Shown here piece after piece: positions 9,828 to 19,067 of a stretch of DNA of 64,000 nt. Position 1 is the first letter of the stretch. The number at the start of each line of letters is the position of its first letter. Position numbers and translations under genes: made by a program. Source of the stretch: an uncultured Lachnospiraceae bacterium (GTDB taxonomy: Bacteria > Bacillota > Clostridia > Lachnospirales > Lachnospiraceae); NCBI GenBank assembly GCA_910585765.1, contig CAJUES010000012.1, forward strand, positions 6,963-70,962, written 5' to 3'. The notes beneath the pieces are model-generated. The model saw only the letters and a program-made list of their open reading frames with translations. It was not told where the DNA came from and ran no database searches.

Positions 9828-10164
9828 ATATTGTATTATGTAGTTTTTCTTCCGGCATCTGACCGGTGATATTGTCAAAATCCTCCCGCGTGTCGAGATC
9901 CACCAGGATCTGGTCCAGAAACACAGAGCATTTTTTGATGTTTCCGTGTCCGGAGGACAGGGTGGAGATGGAGACGATACCGCTGTCCTCGAGCTTTTTG
10001 ATATGGTTTGTCAGGGCACCGTTCGTGATGTTGAGTCTGCTGGCGAGCTCATTCATGCTCATACCATGGTTTTCCAGCAATATTTTGATGATCTCTACCC
10101 TGATCTCCGATCCCAGCGCCTTAAAAATGGGAAGTCCCTCGTCTAAGCTTTTGATATGCAGCAT
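9826..10164 (-). CDS. ArsR-like winged helix-turn-helix regulator, short
   Basis: 112-residue protein with an N-terminal winged HTH: the FKALGSEIRVEIIKILL entry helix, the recognition region MNELASRLNITNGALTNHI and a wing near SISTLSSGHGNIKK. These features match ArsR/SmtB-type repressors, but no CxC metal site is visible. After the HTH there are only about 35 residues. Related sugar-operon regulators with this N-terminus may be longer, so this copy could be a trimmed form, though I see no frameshift scar. It reads convergently into the GH43 gene, shares its terminator, and has its own promoter upstream. The target is probably one of the adjacent sugar operons (inference). Confidence 0.72.
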   Translation of the reverse strand: MLHIKSLDEGLPIFKALGSEIRVEIIKILLENHGMSMNELASRLNITNGALTNHIKKLEDSGIVSISTLSSGHGNIKKCSVFLDQILVDLDTREDFDNITGQMPEEKLHNTI

Positions 10165-10196
10165 TCCGTGACCCAGCCTTTTCTTATTTTAACCTC

Positions 10197-10226
10197 ATTA
10201 TATCTTATGAAGCGAAATTGCGTCAA
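10197..10226 (-). promoter_or_regulatory. Sigma-A type promoter of the ArsR-like gene
   Basis: On the minus strand TTGACG (10226-10221), an 18-bp spacer and a perfect TATAAT (10202-10197) lie about 33 bp upstream of the start codon at 10164. Confidence 0.65.
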
Positions 10227-10275
10227 CACATTTTTGCGGGAACGATGCCATCTTGTCAAACATACGAACGGTTGC

Positions 10276-11298
10276 TCAACCTTTTTTGAGCGAGTGGATG
10301 GACAGTTTGCTGCGGTATTCGCTCGGGGAACATTTCTTGTATACGCGAAACAGGCGGTTAAAGGTGGAAATGCTCGAGAAACCTACCTGCATCGCGATCT
10401 CTGTGATCGGAAGATCCGAGCGCGGCAGCAGTTCCTCCGTCGCCTTGATGCGCCTGTAGTTGAGGTAGTCGCAGAAGGTGTAGCCCGTGTAATCCTTGAA
10501 CAGCCTGGAAAAGTGGAATTTGCTGAATCCCATCAGCGATGCCGTGTCCTCGAGTGTGAGCGTGTCCATGTAATGTTCGTCGATGTATGCCAGCAGATCG
10601 TTGAACTGCTTGATGTATTCCCGCTGTTTCCCGGACTGGGCGTCGGCGGTGGCAAGCCTGTTTGAGTAGTCTGTGCCGAGCTTGACAAACATGGTCATCA
10701 TCAGTGCGTACACAGTGAGTTCACTGTACAGATTCTTGCGGAAATACTCGATCTGCATCTGCATCAGCAGGTCAAAGATATCTCTGTACAGCTCAGGAGA
10801 ACTGCTCCTGGTCAGCAGAAACGGCGCGGAAAGCAGCGGCTGGATGCCGGCAAAGTCTTTCAGGTGCGCTATGACACTCAGATCGAGCAGATACACAAAA
10901 CGGACGCCATCTGAGTAGGGGGGAGGGTATACAGAGTGTAATTCACCTGGCGGTATGAAATAGATCTCACCCGCGTGGATGCAGTGTGTGGTATCGTTCG
11001 TGATGACATAGTAGCAGTCTGTGACCGGCAGTATGATCTCGAGCGAATTGTGCCAGTGGAGCGGGAAGTTTTCCAGCTGTTCATTGTACCAGATGCGGAC
11101 GGTGGAGCCGTTGTGGTAGTTGACGATCTCGTGGTTTTGGTTGATCATCGTGGCACCGATATAATCGCTGTTTGCGCTGTAGAAGTCAAAATCGCTTCCG
11201 TTGATCTGCTCTAAGTTGATGGACTCGGAGTGCTCTGCGGGAGCCTGGGCGGTTTTGTGGTTTTTGGGCTGTTTGTCTTTTCTCTCTTCGTTTGTCAT
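10276..11298 (-). CDS. AraC-family transcriptional regulator with N-terminal cupin sensor domain
   Basis: 340 residues. The N-terminal half is a cupin-like ligand-binding barrel (FPLHWHNSLEI, IHAGEIYFIPPGELHSV). The C-terminal hundred residues hold the two HTH motifs of AraC proteins: LTLEDTASLMGFSKFHFSRL and ITEIAMQVGFSSISTFNRLF, ending in SPSEYR. The start at 11298 has AAAGGA upstream on the minus strand. It is divergent from the large transport operon that starts at 11993 and is the natural candidate for its activator, responding to an imported sugar. The DNA-binding call is firm; the regulon is inferred from position. Confidence 0.9.
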   Translation of the reverse strand: MTNEERKDKQPKNHKTAQAPAEHSESINLEQINGSDFDFYSANSDYIGATMINQNHEIVNYHNGSTVRIWYNEQLENFPLHWHNSLEIILPVTDCYYVITNDTTHCIHAGEIYFIPPGELHSVYPPPYSDGVRFVYLLDLSVIAHLKDFAGIQPLLSAPFLLTRSSSPELYRDIFDLLMQMQIEYFRKNLYSELTVYALMMTMFVKLGTDYSNRLATADAQSGKQREYIKQFNDLLAYIDEHYMDTLTLEDTASLMGFSKFHFSRLFKDYTGYTFCDYLNYRRIKATEELLPRSDLPITEIAMQVGFSSISTFNRLFRVYKKCSPSEYRSKLSIHSLKKG

Positions 11299-11781
11299 TT
11301 ATCCATCAATCCTTTTTTGTTTTCTTAATTTTTTCATAATTTGTGGTGGCAAAAACGTGCATTTCAAGCATATTTTTTAGATATGCCTTGATCCATCAAG
11401 TATCATAAACCTTTCTATATTGATTATATACGATATGTCATAAAATGAAAAGTATTTTTGTCAGGTTGCTGCATGATGAAAAGAAATATGAGCATGACAT
11501 GGAAAGTGCGGCGCAATATATGGGAAGTGACAAGGGGCTTTATCCGGTATAATATGTGTTAAATATATTATATAGAAGAAACTGGATCGCCCCCAGTCGG
11601 ACAGGCTGGAGATAACGGCAAGAAACAAACCATACCGCCGTCATAATCTGTCGAGTTTTGACACGCAGATTGAGGCGGCTTTGTAAATTTGTTGAGAAAA
11701 TTGAGAATATGGCTGTACAAATATACAGTATGCACAAAAAAAGCAATAGATGAACAACAAATAGCAATAAATGAGGAGTAC

Positions 11782-11810
11782 GGGACAGTTATTTAGGTGT
11801 AACATATAAT
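11782..11810 (+). promoter_or_regulatory. Candidate promoter of the transport operon
   Basis: GGGACA (11782-11787) followed after 17 bp by a perfect TATAAT (11805-11810). The -35 matches consensus only at four of six positions, which would suit an activator-dependent promoter. It lies about 180 bp upstream of the first start codon, leaving a long leader. Confidence 0.4.
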
Positions 11811-11892
11811 TGTGCTATAAAATGTGCGGAAAAGCTGAGGTTTTTGGTCATTATGCTATCATGGAAGGGAGAACGGAAGTTTAACCCTGCTG

Positions 11893-11950
11893 GAGGCAGC
11901 CTGCCTCGCGACGCAAGTTTTATGCGGGAAATGCTTTGAAGGAAGCATTT
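11893..11950 (+). promoter_or_regulatory. Two leader hairpins before the first binding-protein gene
   Basis: GAGGCA/TGCCTC (11893-11898 and 11902-11907, 3-nt loop) is followed by AAATGCTT/AAGCATTT (11929-11936 and 11943-11950, 6-nt loop). Neither is followed by a T run, so they are not terminators. They could stabilise the 5' end of the mRNA; this role is inferred. Confidence 0.35.
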
Positions 11951-11992
11951 TGTGGAAATATTACCAATAATACCAGTTTTGTGGAGGAAAGT

Positions 11993-14962
11993 ATGAAGAG
12001 CCAAGGAAAGTCTGGAAAGAAGATTATTATTGCAGTTGCAGTCGCAGCGGTCATAGCGGTGATTGCTTTCCTTTTGTCTCTGCGCGGTGTGGAGGACTTT
12101 CATGAGAAGTACGCGGGCGCTGACCTGAGCACTGACGTAGAAGGCATGCAGAGGACAGGTACTTACACGGGCTACCTGAATGATCATGCTGATGCGGCGC
12201 ATCCTGATCAGAGTGTGGCGGTGGATTTGTACAGCTACGAATCCGACGGTACCGTGGAGGTGTACAACGACTATGAAGGAGCGGAGAAAGCGCTGTTCAC
12301 GGACACGAACTCCAAGGTCACATGGGAGATCGACGTGCCGGAGTCAGGTTTCTACAATCTTTTCATGGAGTATCTGATCCCTGAATCCAGAGGTGTGGCG
12401 GCAGAGCGTGTTGTCTACCTGAACGGGGAAGTTCCTTTTGAAGATGCGCGGAACATCTCGTTCACCAGGATCTGGACGGACGCGGGCGCACCGACGATCG
12501 ACAATCAGGGCAACGAGATCAGACCCAGCCAGATCGAGGCACCCGGATGGCAGGAAGCGTATTTCAAGGATGACATGGGATATATCACTGATCCGTACAT
12601 GTTTTATCTGGAGAAGGGTGCGAATACGATCGGACTTGAGGCTGCCAATGAGCCTATGGTTCTGCGCAGGCTCGAGATCACGAAGGTACAGGAACTTGAC
12701 ACATATCAGGAATATGCGGCAAAGTGTCCGGCGGATACGTCCTCTGACACAGCCAGGAACTATATGACTGTGATCGAGGGAGAGGATTCCACCTACCGTT
12801 CCGAGTCTTCGCTTTATGCCAAGTATGACAGGTCTTCCCCGACAACCCAGCCGAACAGTGTGATGAACACCGTGCTGAACTATGTGGGCGGTGAGGCGTG
12901 GAGAAGTTCCGGACAGTGGATCGAGTGGGAGTTCGAAGTGCCGGAGGACGGGTTCTACAACATCATGGTGAAGGGGCGCCAGAATTATTCGCGGGGCGTT
13001 GTGTCCAGCAGAAGTGTATACATAGACGGCGAGATCCCTTTTGAGGAGCTCAAGGAGATCTCTTTTGCCTACAGCAACGACTGGGATTATCTGAAACTTG
13101 CCGATGAGAACGGTACACCGTACAATATCTATCTGACCAAGGGTGTCCATACCATCAGACTGGAGGCGACACTGGGCGGTATCGGAACCATTCTCGAGGA
13201 GCTGGAGAATTCCACTTTCAGACTGAACCAGATTTACAGAAAGGTGCTGGTATACACGGGTGCGAACCCGGACAAGTACAGGGACTACTATATCGAGAGA
13301 AGCTATCCCGAGATCATAGAGGCGATGGATCTCGAATCCAAGAGACTGTTCAAACTCGTGGACGATATGGTGGCATACAGCGGACAGAAGGCGGACGGCA
13401 TCGCCTCCGCCCAGACAGTGGCGCAGCAGCTGGAGCGTTTCTGCGAGAAGCCGCAGAAGATCACTTTGGAGTTTGTGACATTTAAGGACAATATAACGGC
13501 TCTGGGAACGGCGGCACTGAACCTGAGTGAGACCAAACTCGACATCGACTATCTGGTAGTCAGCGGTGTCAATGCCAAGCCGGAGGAGAAGAAGGCAAAT
13601 GTGGCTACAAAGCTGCTGCATGAGATGAAATCGTTTGGGGCATCCTTTGTGGTTGATTACAATGCGGTAGGTGATGTCTACGCGGAAGGCTCCGGCGAGG
13701 AAGTTGTCAAGGTATGGGTTCTGACCGGACGTGACCAGGGTACGATCTTGAAGTCCATGGTGGATGATACCTTTACCCCGGAGAGCGGTGTCAAGGTCAA
13801 CGTCGAAGTGGTCGATCCCGGTGCGCTGATGAACGCGGTCATGGCGGGGAGAGGTCCGAACATAGTGCTCTCTGTGGGCGCGGATCAGCCTGTGAACTAC
13901 GCGCTGCGAAATGCGGTCGAGGATCTCACGCAGTTTGATGACTGGGAGGAAGTGTTCTCTCACTATACAGAGAGTTCCTATGAGCAGTACAGGCTGGACG
14001 GACATATTTATGCGATACCCGAAACACAGACGTTCAACGTTATGTTTTACAGGAAGGATGTCCTTGAGGAACTCGGTCTTGAGACACCCGATACATGGCA
14101 GGAGATGATCGAGATGCTGCCGACCATCCAGGGGAACAATCTCTCGATCGGCATACCGACGGCGGCGGGCAGCAGCACCACCACGACGGCGACCACGGCA
14201 GTTGCCTCCAATGCACCGGATCTGTCCCTGTACTTTACACTCCTTTTCCAGTACGGCGGGGATATGTATAATCAGGAAGGTACGAAGACAGAAGTTGACG
14301 ACGAGCCGGGCGTGAAGGCGTTCAAGGATTACATCAGATATTTCAACGACTATGGACTTCCTACGATATATGACTTTGTGAGCCGTTTCCGCTCCGGGGA
14401 GATGCCCATCGGCATTTCGCCGTACTCGACATACAATACGCTGATGGTATCGGCTCCGGAGATCAGAGGGCTTTGGGACTTCACACTGATCCCCGGCACG
14501 GAGTACACTGCGGAGGACGGAACCACCTATATAGACCGTTCCGACTATATCACCGGAAATGCGACGATGATGGTCGCTACCGAGGATGAAAGCCTGCGGC
14601 AGAAATCATGGGAATTCATGAAGTGGTGGGCAAATGCTGACACACAGGTGCGTTTCGGACGCGAGATCGAGGCGCTGCTCGGATCTTCGGCGCGCTACGC
14701 GACGGCAAACAAGGATGCGTTCGTACAGCTGTCCTGGAGCAACGACGATATCGAGATCCTCAGTGCACAGTGGGAGCAGACGGTCGGTATACGCGAAGTT
14801 CCGGGCGGATATTTCACGGGGCGCCATATCACCAACGCGATCAGAAAGGTGATCAACGAAAAGATCGACTCCAGGGAAACGATCATAGATTATGCTGTCA
14901 CGATCAATGATGAGCTCAAGAAGAAGCGGGTTGAGTTCGGCTTGCCGATCGATGAAGAATAG
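11993..14962 (+). CDS. Membrane-anchored extracellular solute-binding protein with two carbohydrate-binding-like modules
   Basis: 989-residue surface protein. A single hydrophobic segment (about residues 9-29) after a lysine-rich start anchors it; there is no lipobox cysteine. Two homologous beta-sandwich modules follow (about 75-235 and 255-425), each with a GFYN block, a SRGV block and a VY-x-x-GE-x-PFE block, resembling galactose-binding-like CBM6/CBM35 folds. After a linker region the last 430 residues form an ABC sugar-binding protein of family SBP_bac_1 (TFNVMFYRKDVLEELGL, WEFMKWWANADTQ). Ordinary proteins of this role have about 430-550 residues, so this one is about double. The start at 11993 follows GTGGAGG; an upstream TTG at 11936 is less likely. 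Two permease genes follow immediately. It probably captures polysaccharide or large oligomers and passes them to the permeases; the ligand is unknown. Confidence 0.85.
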   Translation: MKSQGKSGKKIIIAVAVAAVIAVIAFLLSLRGVEDFHEKYAGADLSTDVEGMQRTGTYTGYLNDHADAAHPDQSVAVDLYSYESDGTVEVYNDYEGAEKALFTDTNSKVTWEIDVPESGFYNLFMEYLIPESRGVAAERVVYLNGEVPFEDARNISFTRIWTDAGAPTIDNQGNEIRPSQIEAPGWQEAYFKDDMGYITDPYMFYLEKGANTIGLEAANEPMVLRRLEITKVQELDTYQEYAAKCPADTSSDTARNYMTVIEGEDSTYRSESSLYAKYDRSSPTTQPNSVMNTVLNYVGGEAWRSSGQWIEWEFEVPEDGFYNIMVKGRQNYSRGVVSSRSVYIDGEIPFEELKEISFAYSNDWDYLKLADENGTPYNIYLTKGVHTIRLEATLGGIGTILEELENSTFRLNQIYRKVLVYTGANPDKYRDYYIERSYPEIIEAMDLESKRLFKLVDDMVAYSGQKADGIASAQTVAQQLERFCEKPQKITLEFVTFKDNITALGTAALNLSETKLDIDYLVVSGVNAKPEEKKANVATKLLHEMKSFGASFVVDYNAVGDVYAEGSGEEVVKVWVLTGRDQGTILKSMVDDTFTPESGVKVNVEVVDPGALMNAVMAGRGPNIVLSVGADQPVNYALRNAVEDLTQFDDWEEVFSHYTESSYEQYRLDGHIYAIPETQTFNVMFYRKDVLEELGLETPDTWQEMIEMLPTIQGNNLSIGIPTAAGSSTTTTATTAVASNAPDLSLYFTLLFQYGGDMYNQEGTKTEVDDEPGVKAFKDYIRYFNDYGLPTIYDFVSRFRSGEMPIGISPYSTYNTLMVSAPEIRGLWDFTLIPGTEYTAEDGTTYIDRSDYITGNATMMVATEDESLRQKSWEFMKWWANADTQVRFGREIEALLGSSARYATANKDAFVQLSWSNDDIEILSAQWEQTVGIREVPGGYFTGRHITNAIRKVINEKIDSRETIIDYAVTINDELKKKRVEFGLPIDEE

Positions 14963-14973
14963 GGGCGTGAAAA

Positions 14974-15912
14974 ATGAAAGAGTATATAAATAAATTTTTT
15001 ATCCTGCGGAAGCACAATATGCAGGTTGCGTGGAAAAAAGCGAAGAAGAGCAAGATGTGTTATCTGTTCCTCCTGCCCTACGCATTGCTGTTTACACTGT
15101 TTTTTGTGGCACCCGTAGTGATTTCCATCTTTTATGGATTTACTTACTATAACATTTTGGAGAAGCCGAGATTTATCGGACTGCAGAATTACATCAGTCT
15201 GATCCTCGATGATGACATATTCCTCATCGGTATCAAGAATACCCTGATGATCGCTGTCATCACGGGACCGCTGGGATATATCATGTCCTTCCTGTTTGCA
15301 TGGCTGATCAACGAGCTTCCGAGATGGGTGCGCAGCGTGGCGGTTGTCGTGTTCTACGCGCCGTCGATCGCCGGCAACTGCTACGTGATCTTCTCTGTTT
15401 TCTTCAGAGGGGACGCGTACGGATATGTGAACGCTTTTCTGATGAATATTGGCGTCATCGACACGCCGATACTGTGGTTTGTCAATCCGACATACATGCT
15501 GCCGATCTGTATGCTCGTCATCCTGTGGATGAGTTTGGGTACCGGGTTCCTCTCGTTCGTGGCTGGTCTGCAGGGCGTGGACAGGTCACAGTTTGAGGCA
15601 GGATACATGGACGGTGTCAAGAACCGTTGGCAGGAATTGTGGTATATCACACTTCCCAATATGCGTCCGATGCTGATGTTCGGTGCGGTTATGTCGATCA
15701 CCCAGGCTTTTGGTGTCTGTGATGTCACCATGGCGCTCTGCGGATATCCGAGTACGGATTACGCGGCACGTACGATCGTGACACACCTGTTCGACTATGG
15801 CTTCACTAGGTTTGAGATGGGTTATGCGTGTGCGATCGCAACCATTCTGTTCCTGATGATGATACTTTGTAACAAAGCAATCCAAAGTCTGTTGAGGAGA
15901 GTAGGAACCTGA
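14974..15912 (+). CDS. Carbohydrate ABC transporter permease, CUT1 type (MalF/UgpA-like)
   Basis: 312-residue inner-membrane protein with six predicted hydrophobic segments and the conserved permease loop near YMDGVKNRWQELWYITLPN (about residue 210), which docks the ATPase. It lies 11 bp behind the binding-protein gene and 1 bp before the second permease, forming one importer unit. The extended N-terminus (KKAKKSKMCYLFLLPY) is typical of LplB/UgpA permeases for complex oligosaccharides. No ATPase gene is in the operon. Confidence 0.92.
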   Translation: MKEYINKFFILRKHNMQVAWKKAKKSKMCYLFLLPYALLFTLFFVAPVVISIFYGFTYYNILEKPRFIGLQNYISLILDDDIFLIGIKNTLMIAVITGPLGYIMSFLFAWLINELPRWVRSVAVVVFYAPSIAGNCYVIFSVFFRGDAYGYVNAFLMNIGVIDTPILWFVNPTYMLPICMLVILWMSLGTGFLSFVAGLQGVDRSQFEAGYMDGVKNRWQELWYITLPNMRPMLMFGAVMSITQAFGVCDVTMALCGYPSTDYAARTIVTHLFDYGFTRFEMGYACAIATILFLMMILCNKAIQSLLRRVGT

Positions 15913-15913
15913 T

Positions 15914-16825
15914 ATGAGCAAGAAGAACAAGAAAAAAGAGCAAGAAAACTTAGAACCTGTATATCATAAAAAGCTGATCAAGAGGAGGAAGCCAAACCGG
16001 TCGATTGTGGGAGATATCTTTCTGTATCTGTTTCTGCTGCTGGTGGCATTGGTGATGGCGTTTCCTCTGATCTATGCAGTGAGCAGTGCATTGAAGCCTC
16101 TGGACGAATTGTTCAAGTTTCCGCCAAAGATCCTGCCACAGAACCCTACGTTTGACAATTTCTCCGATCTGTTCGTGACGATGGGAAAATCGTGGGTAAC
16201 ATTTTCAAGATATCTGTTTAATACGGTATTTATCACGTTTGTCGGTACTTTTGGCCATCTGATCGTGGCATCCATGGGAGCCTTCGTGCTGGCGAAATAT
16301 GACTTTCCGGGCAATCAGGCGTTCTTTAAGCTGGTTACTGTGGCGATGATGTTTACCGGTTATGTGACACAGATCCCCAACTATCTGATCCTGAACAAGC
16401 TTGGCTGGATCGATTCATACTGGGCGATCATCATCCCGGGATTTGCATCACCGATGGGACTGTTCCTCATGAAGCAGTTCATGGAAGGACTTCCGACATC
16501 TCTGATCGAGGCGGCAAAGATAGACGGCGCAAGCGAGTGGAGAGTGTTCAGCGGTATCGTGATGCCGAACGTGAAACCCGCCTGGCTGACGCTCATCATC
16601 TTCTCAGTGCAGGGGCTGTGGAACAACAAGGCTGCCACATTTATCTACTCCGAGGAAAAGAAGACACTCGTATATGCCATGCAGCAGATTCAGAGTGGCG
16701 GTATTGCAAGAACGGGGCAGGGTGCAGCGGTGCTGGTTGTCCTGATGATCGTCCCCATTGCGATCTTTATCTTCTCTGAGAGCCAGATTTTGGAGACAAT
16801 GGCAAGCTCGGGTCTGAAAGATTAA
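15914..16825 (+). CDS. Carbohydrate ABC transporter permease, CUT1 type (MalG-like)
   Basis: 303 residues with about six membrane segments and the EAA loop LIEAAKIDGASEWRVFSGI (about residue 196). It pairs with the permease encoded immediately upstream; the start codon is one base after the preceding stop, with AGGAGAGTAGGA upstream. Together with the 989-residue binding protein it forms the first importer of the operon. Confidence 0.92.
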   Translation: MSKKNKKKEQENLEPVYHKKLIKRRKPNRSIVGDIFLYLFLLLVALVMAFPLIYAVSSALKPLDELFKFPPKILPQNPTFDNFSDLFVTMGKSWVTFSRYLFNTVFITFVGTFGHLIVASMGAFVLAKYDFPGNQAFFKLVTVAMMFTGYVTQIPNYLILNKLGWIDSYWAIIIPGFASPMGLFLMKQFMEGLPTSLIEAAKIDGASEWRVFSGIVMPNVKPAWLTLIIFSVQGLWNNKAATFIYSEEKKTLVYAMQQIQSGGIARTGQGAAVLVVLMIVPIAIFIFSESQILETMASSGLKD

Positions 16826-16843
16826 CAGGGAATGAGGTGGCGT

Positions 16844-18346
16844 ATGAAAAAGATAATCAAATCAATTGGTGCCCTGGCGCTGGGAGCGATGGTGTTTGCG
16901 ATGTCCCCGCTGAGCGTTTTGGCAGATGAAAAAAGCTATACATACAATTATGACTATTGGGGTGATGTGCAGGATTCACCGGATGCCTACACAGTGGCAG
17001 GTGTCTACACGGCGGAGGCGTTCGGTCTGGATCTCAATCTGCGCAACCCGCAGGGAATGTTTGTCAAGGAGAATATGGTCTATATCTGTGATACCGGCAA
17101 CAACCGGATTGTGCAGCTCGAGCGGACCGGCACAGTGAATTTTGAGGTGGTGCGCATCTTCGACAGCATTCAGGGAGACACGGATGTGCAGAGTCTTGCC
17201 TCACCGACGGATATTGCGATCTCGGAAGAGGGAGACATCTATATCTGTGACAACGGAAACGCAAGGATCGTGAAGGTGGACAGCGACTTGAACTATATCC
17301 TCCAATTTGACCTGCCGGTGGATTCTAACGTCAGCGCGGACAGTACGTTCCAGCCCTCCAAGATCGTCATTGATACGGCGGGGCGTGTATACTGTATTGC
17401 CACCAGTATCAACCAGGGCTTGTGCAAATACGAGGCGGACGGTACATTCTCGGGATTTGTCGGAGCCACACCGGTTACGTTTGACTGGATGGATTATATC
17501 TGGAAGAAATTCGCGACACAGGAACAGCGGGTTCGTATGACATCCTTTGTTCCCACGGCGTATGACAATATCTATATCGATCACGAAGGTTTCATCTATG
17601 CCTGCGCAGGCGGTATGGATGAGGATGATCTGGATAACGGGGATGCGGCTGCGATCCGCAAGCTGAACCTGATGGGCAGCGATATCCTGGTTCAGAACGG
17701 CGAATGGCCCGTCTATGGCGACCTGTACTGGGGTGAGGGAGGAGGCTATGTGGGACCCTCTTACTTTACAGATGTGACGGTTTTTGAAAATGACATCTAT
17801 GTGTGCCTGGATAAAAACCGCGGGCGTCTCTTCGGATATGACGATCAGGGCAAGACGGTGTTCTGTTTTGGCGGCAACGGCAATATGGACGGGTATTTCA
17901 GACAGCCTTCGGCGATTGAGCATATGGGACACGATCTGCTGGTGCTGGACGCCCTCGACTGCAGTGTGACGCTGTTCATACCCACCGAGTTTGGCGAGCT
18001 GATCTACAGCGCGATCGAGGATTTCGACGCGGGCAATTACGAGGCATCCGGGGAGAGCTGGAAGAAAGTTATGGAGCTGGACGGCAACTATGACCTGGCA
18101 TACATCGGCATCGGACGCTCCCTGCTGCGCCAGAAGAAATACGAGGAAGCGATGGATTATTTTGAGCTGAAGTATGATGAAGACAATTATTCCAGAGCAT
18201 ATAAGCAATACCGCAAAGAGTGGGTGGAGGAGCATATTGTTGTGATCGTCATCGTGATCCTGGCGGTGTTCCTGATCCCAATGTCCATTGGCAAAGTCAA
18301 GAGAATCAAGCATGAAATTGATATCGCGGATATCTTCAGGGCTTAG
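16844..18346 (+). CDS. Secreted NHL-repeat beta-propeller protein with TPR segment and C-terminal membrane anchor
   Basis: 500 residues. A cleavable-looking signal peptide ends near SVLADEKS. Repeated propeller strands of the NHL type follow (NPQGMFVKENMVYICDTGNN, SPTDIAISEEGDIYICDNGN, and a third starting PSKIVIDTAGRVYC). Near residue 385 there is a TPR-like helical segment (IEDFDAGNYEASGESWKKV, YIGIGRSLLRQKKYEEAMDY), then one membrane helix (about 465-485) and a short basic tail. GAGGTGG precedes the start at 16844; the upstream in-frame ATG at 16832 is weaker. It sits 18 bp after the second permease and before a YIP1-like gene. Function is unknown; position suggests a surface accessory of the importer. 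Confidence 0.75.
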   Translation: MKKIIKSIGALALGAMVFAMSPLSVLADEKSYTYNYDYWGDVQDSPDAYTVAGVYTAEAFGLDLNLRNPQGMFVKENMVYICDTGNNRIVQLERTGTVNFEVVRIFDSIQGDTDVQSLASPTDIAISEEGDIYICDNGNARIVKVDSDLNYILQFDLPVDSNVSADSTFQPSKIVIDTAGRVYCIATSINQGLCKYEADGTFSGFVGATPVTFDWMDYIWKKFATQEQRVRMTSFVPTAYDNIYIDHEGFIYACAGGMDEDDLDNGDAAAIRKLNLMGSDILVQNGEWPVYGDLYWGEGGGYVGPSYFTDVTVFENDIYVCLDKNRGRLFGYDDQGKTVFCFGGNGNMDGYFRQPSAIEHMGHDLLVLDALDCSVTLFIPTEFGELIYSAIEDFDAGNYEASGESWKKVMELDGNYDLAYIGIGRSLLRQKKYEEAMDYFELKYDEDNYSRAYKQYRKEWVEEHIVVIVIVILAVFLIPMSIGKVKRIKHEIDIADIFRA

Positions 18347-18362
18347 ATAGATGGAGGTCGAT

Positions 18363-19016
18363 ATGATAAATGCATTGAACAAAGATAATTTTCACAAGTA
18401 TGTAGACAGCATGCGTTTTGCGCTGTACTGCATCACGCATCCGCTGGACGGTTTCTGGGATCTCACCCACGAAAAGCGCGGGACTTATGCGGCGGCGAAC
18501 ACGATCCTGTTTCTGACTTTGCTCATAAGGGTCATGAAGCTGCGATACACCAGTTTCATCTTCATGACGGTGTACTGGGAGGGGATCAATATCTTCCTGT
18601 ACATCGCCAGCGTGGCATTTCCGCTTGCCATGTTCGTGGTCGGAAACTGGGGGCTGACTACGCTGTTTGACGGTAAGGGACGGCTCGGTCAGGTGTATAT
18701 GGCAAGCTGCTACGCGCTGACACCATATCCGCTGATTCAGTTCCCGCTGATGATTTTCAGCAACTTTGTCACGGTGGATGAGGCGGAGTTTTACATGGTA
18801 GTCAGTGCGCTCTCACTGCTGTGGGCGGCTATGCTGTTCATCGCCGCTATGGGACAGATCCATGAATTTGGCTTGGCGAAGAACCTGCTGTTTATGGTAG
18901 CAAGCCTGTTTGCAATGCTGGTGATTGTGTTTATCCTGCTGCTGTTCTTCAGCATGATTTCACAGGGCGTTGCGTACTTTATTTCCATGGGGAAGGAGAT
19001 TATGTTCCGACTATAG
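18363..19016 (+). CDS. YIP1-like integral membrane protein
   Basis: 217 residues with about five hydrophobic segments. The soluble N-terminus HPLDGFWDLTHEKRG and the segment CYALTPYPLIQFPL resemble the YIP1 membrane family. GGAGGTCGAT sits in front of the ATG at 18363. It lies between the propeller protein and the DUF5696 gene in the same transcription unit. The biochemical role is not known; conservation of this pair inside sugar importer operons would point to complex assembly. Confidence 0.72.
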   Translation: MINALNKDNFHKYVDSMRFALYCITHPLDGFWDLTHEKRGTYAAANTILFLTLLIRVMKLRYTSFIFMTVYWEGINIFLYIASVAFPLAMFVVGNWGLTTLFDGKGRLGQVYMASCYALTPYPLIQFPLMIFSNFVTVDEAEFYMVVSALSLLWAAMLFIAAMGQIHEFGLAKNLLFMVASLFAMLVIVFILLLFFSMISQGVAYFISMGKEIMFRL

Positions 19017-19067
19017 TGAGGCGGGGACCGAGAGGGCATCTGCCGGGACGGAAGGATAGGAGTGACC

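Larger units (their letters stand above)
11299..11992. other. 694-bp divergent intergenic region with regulatory signals
   Basis: AT-rich non-coding stretch between the AraC-type regulator and the transport operon. On the minus strand a TTTTCA (11451-11446), 17-bp spacer and TATAAT (11428-11423) could serve the regulator gene. On the plus strand there is a candidate promoter at 11782-11810 and two leader hairpins before the first gene. A 75-codon open frame on the minus strand (11540-11767) has no ribosome site or recognisable sequence and is not called. No clear catabolite-repression box was found by eye. Confidence 0.55.

Noticed and set aside
11540..11767. Hydrophobic 75-codon frame on the minus strand in the intergenic region
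   Set aside because: No ribosome site; AT-rich sequence gives hydrophobic codons by chance.
11893..11907. Terminator before the transport operon
   Set aside because: Hairpin lacks a T run and lies just before a gene.
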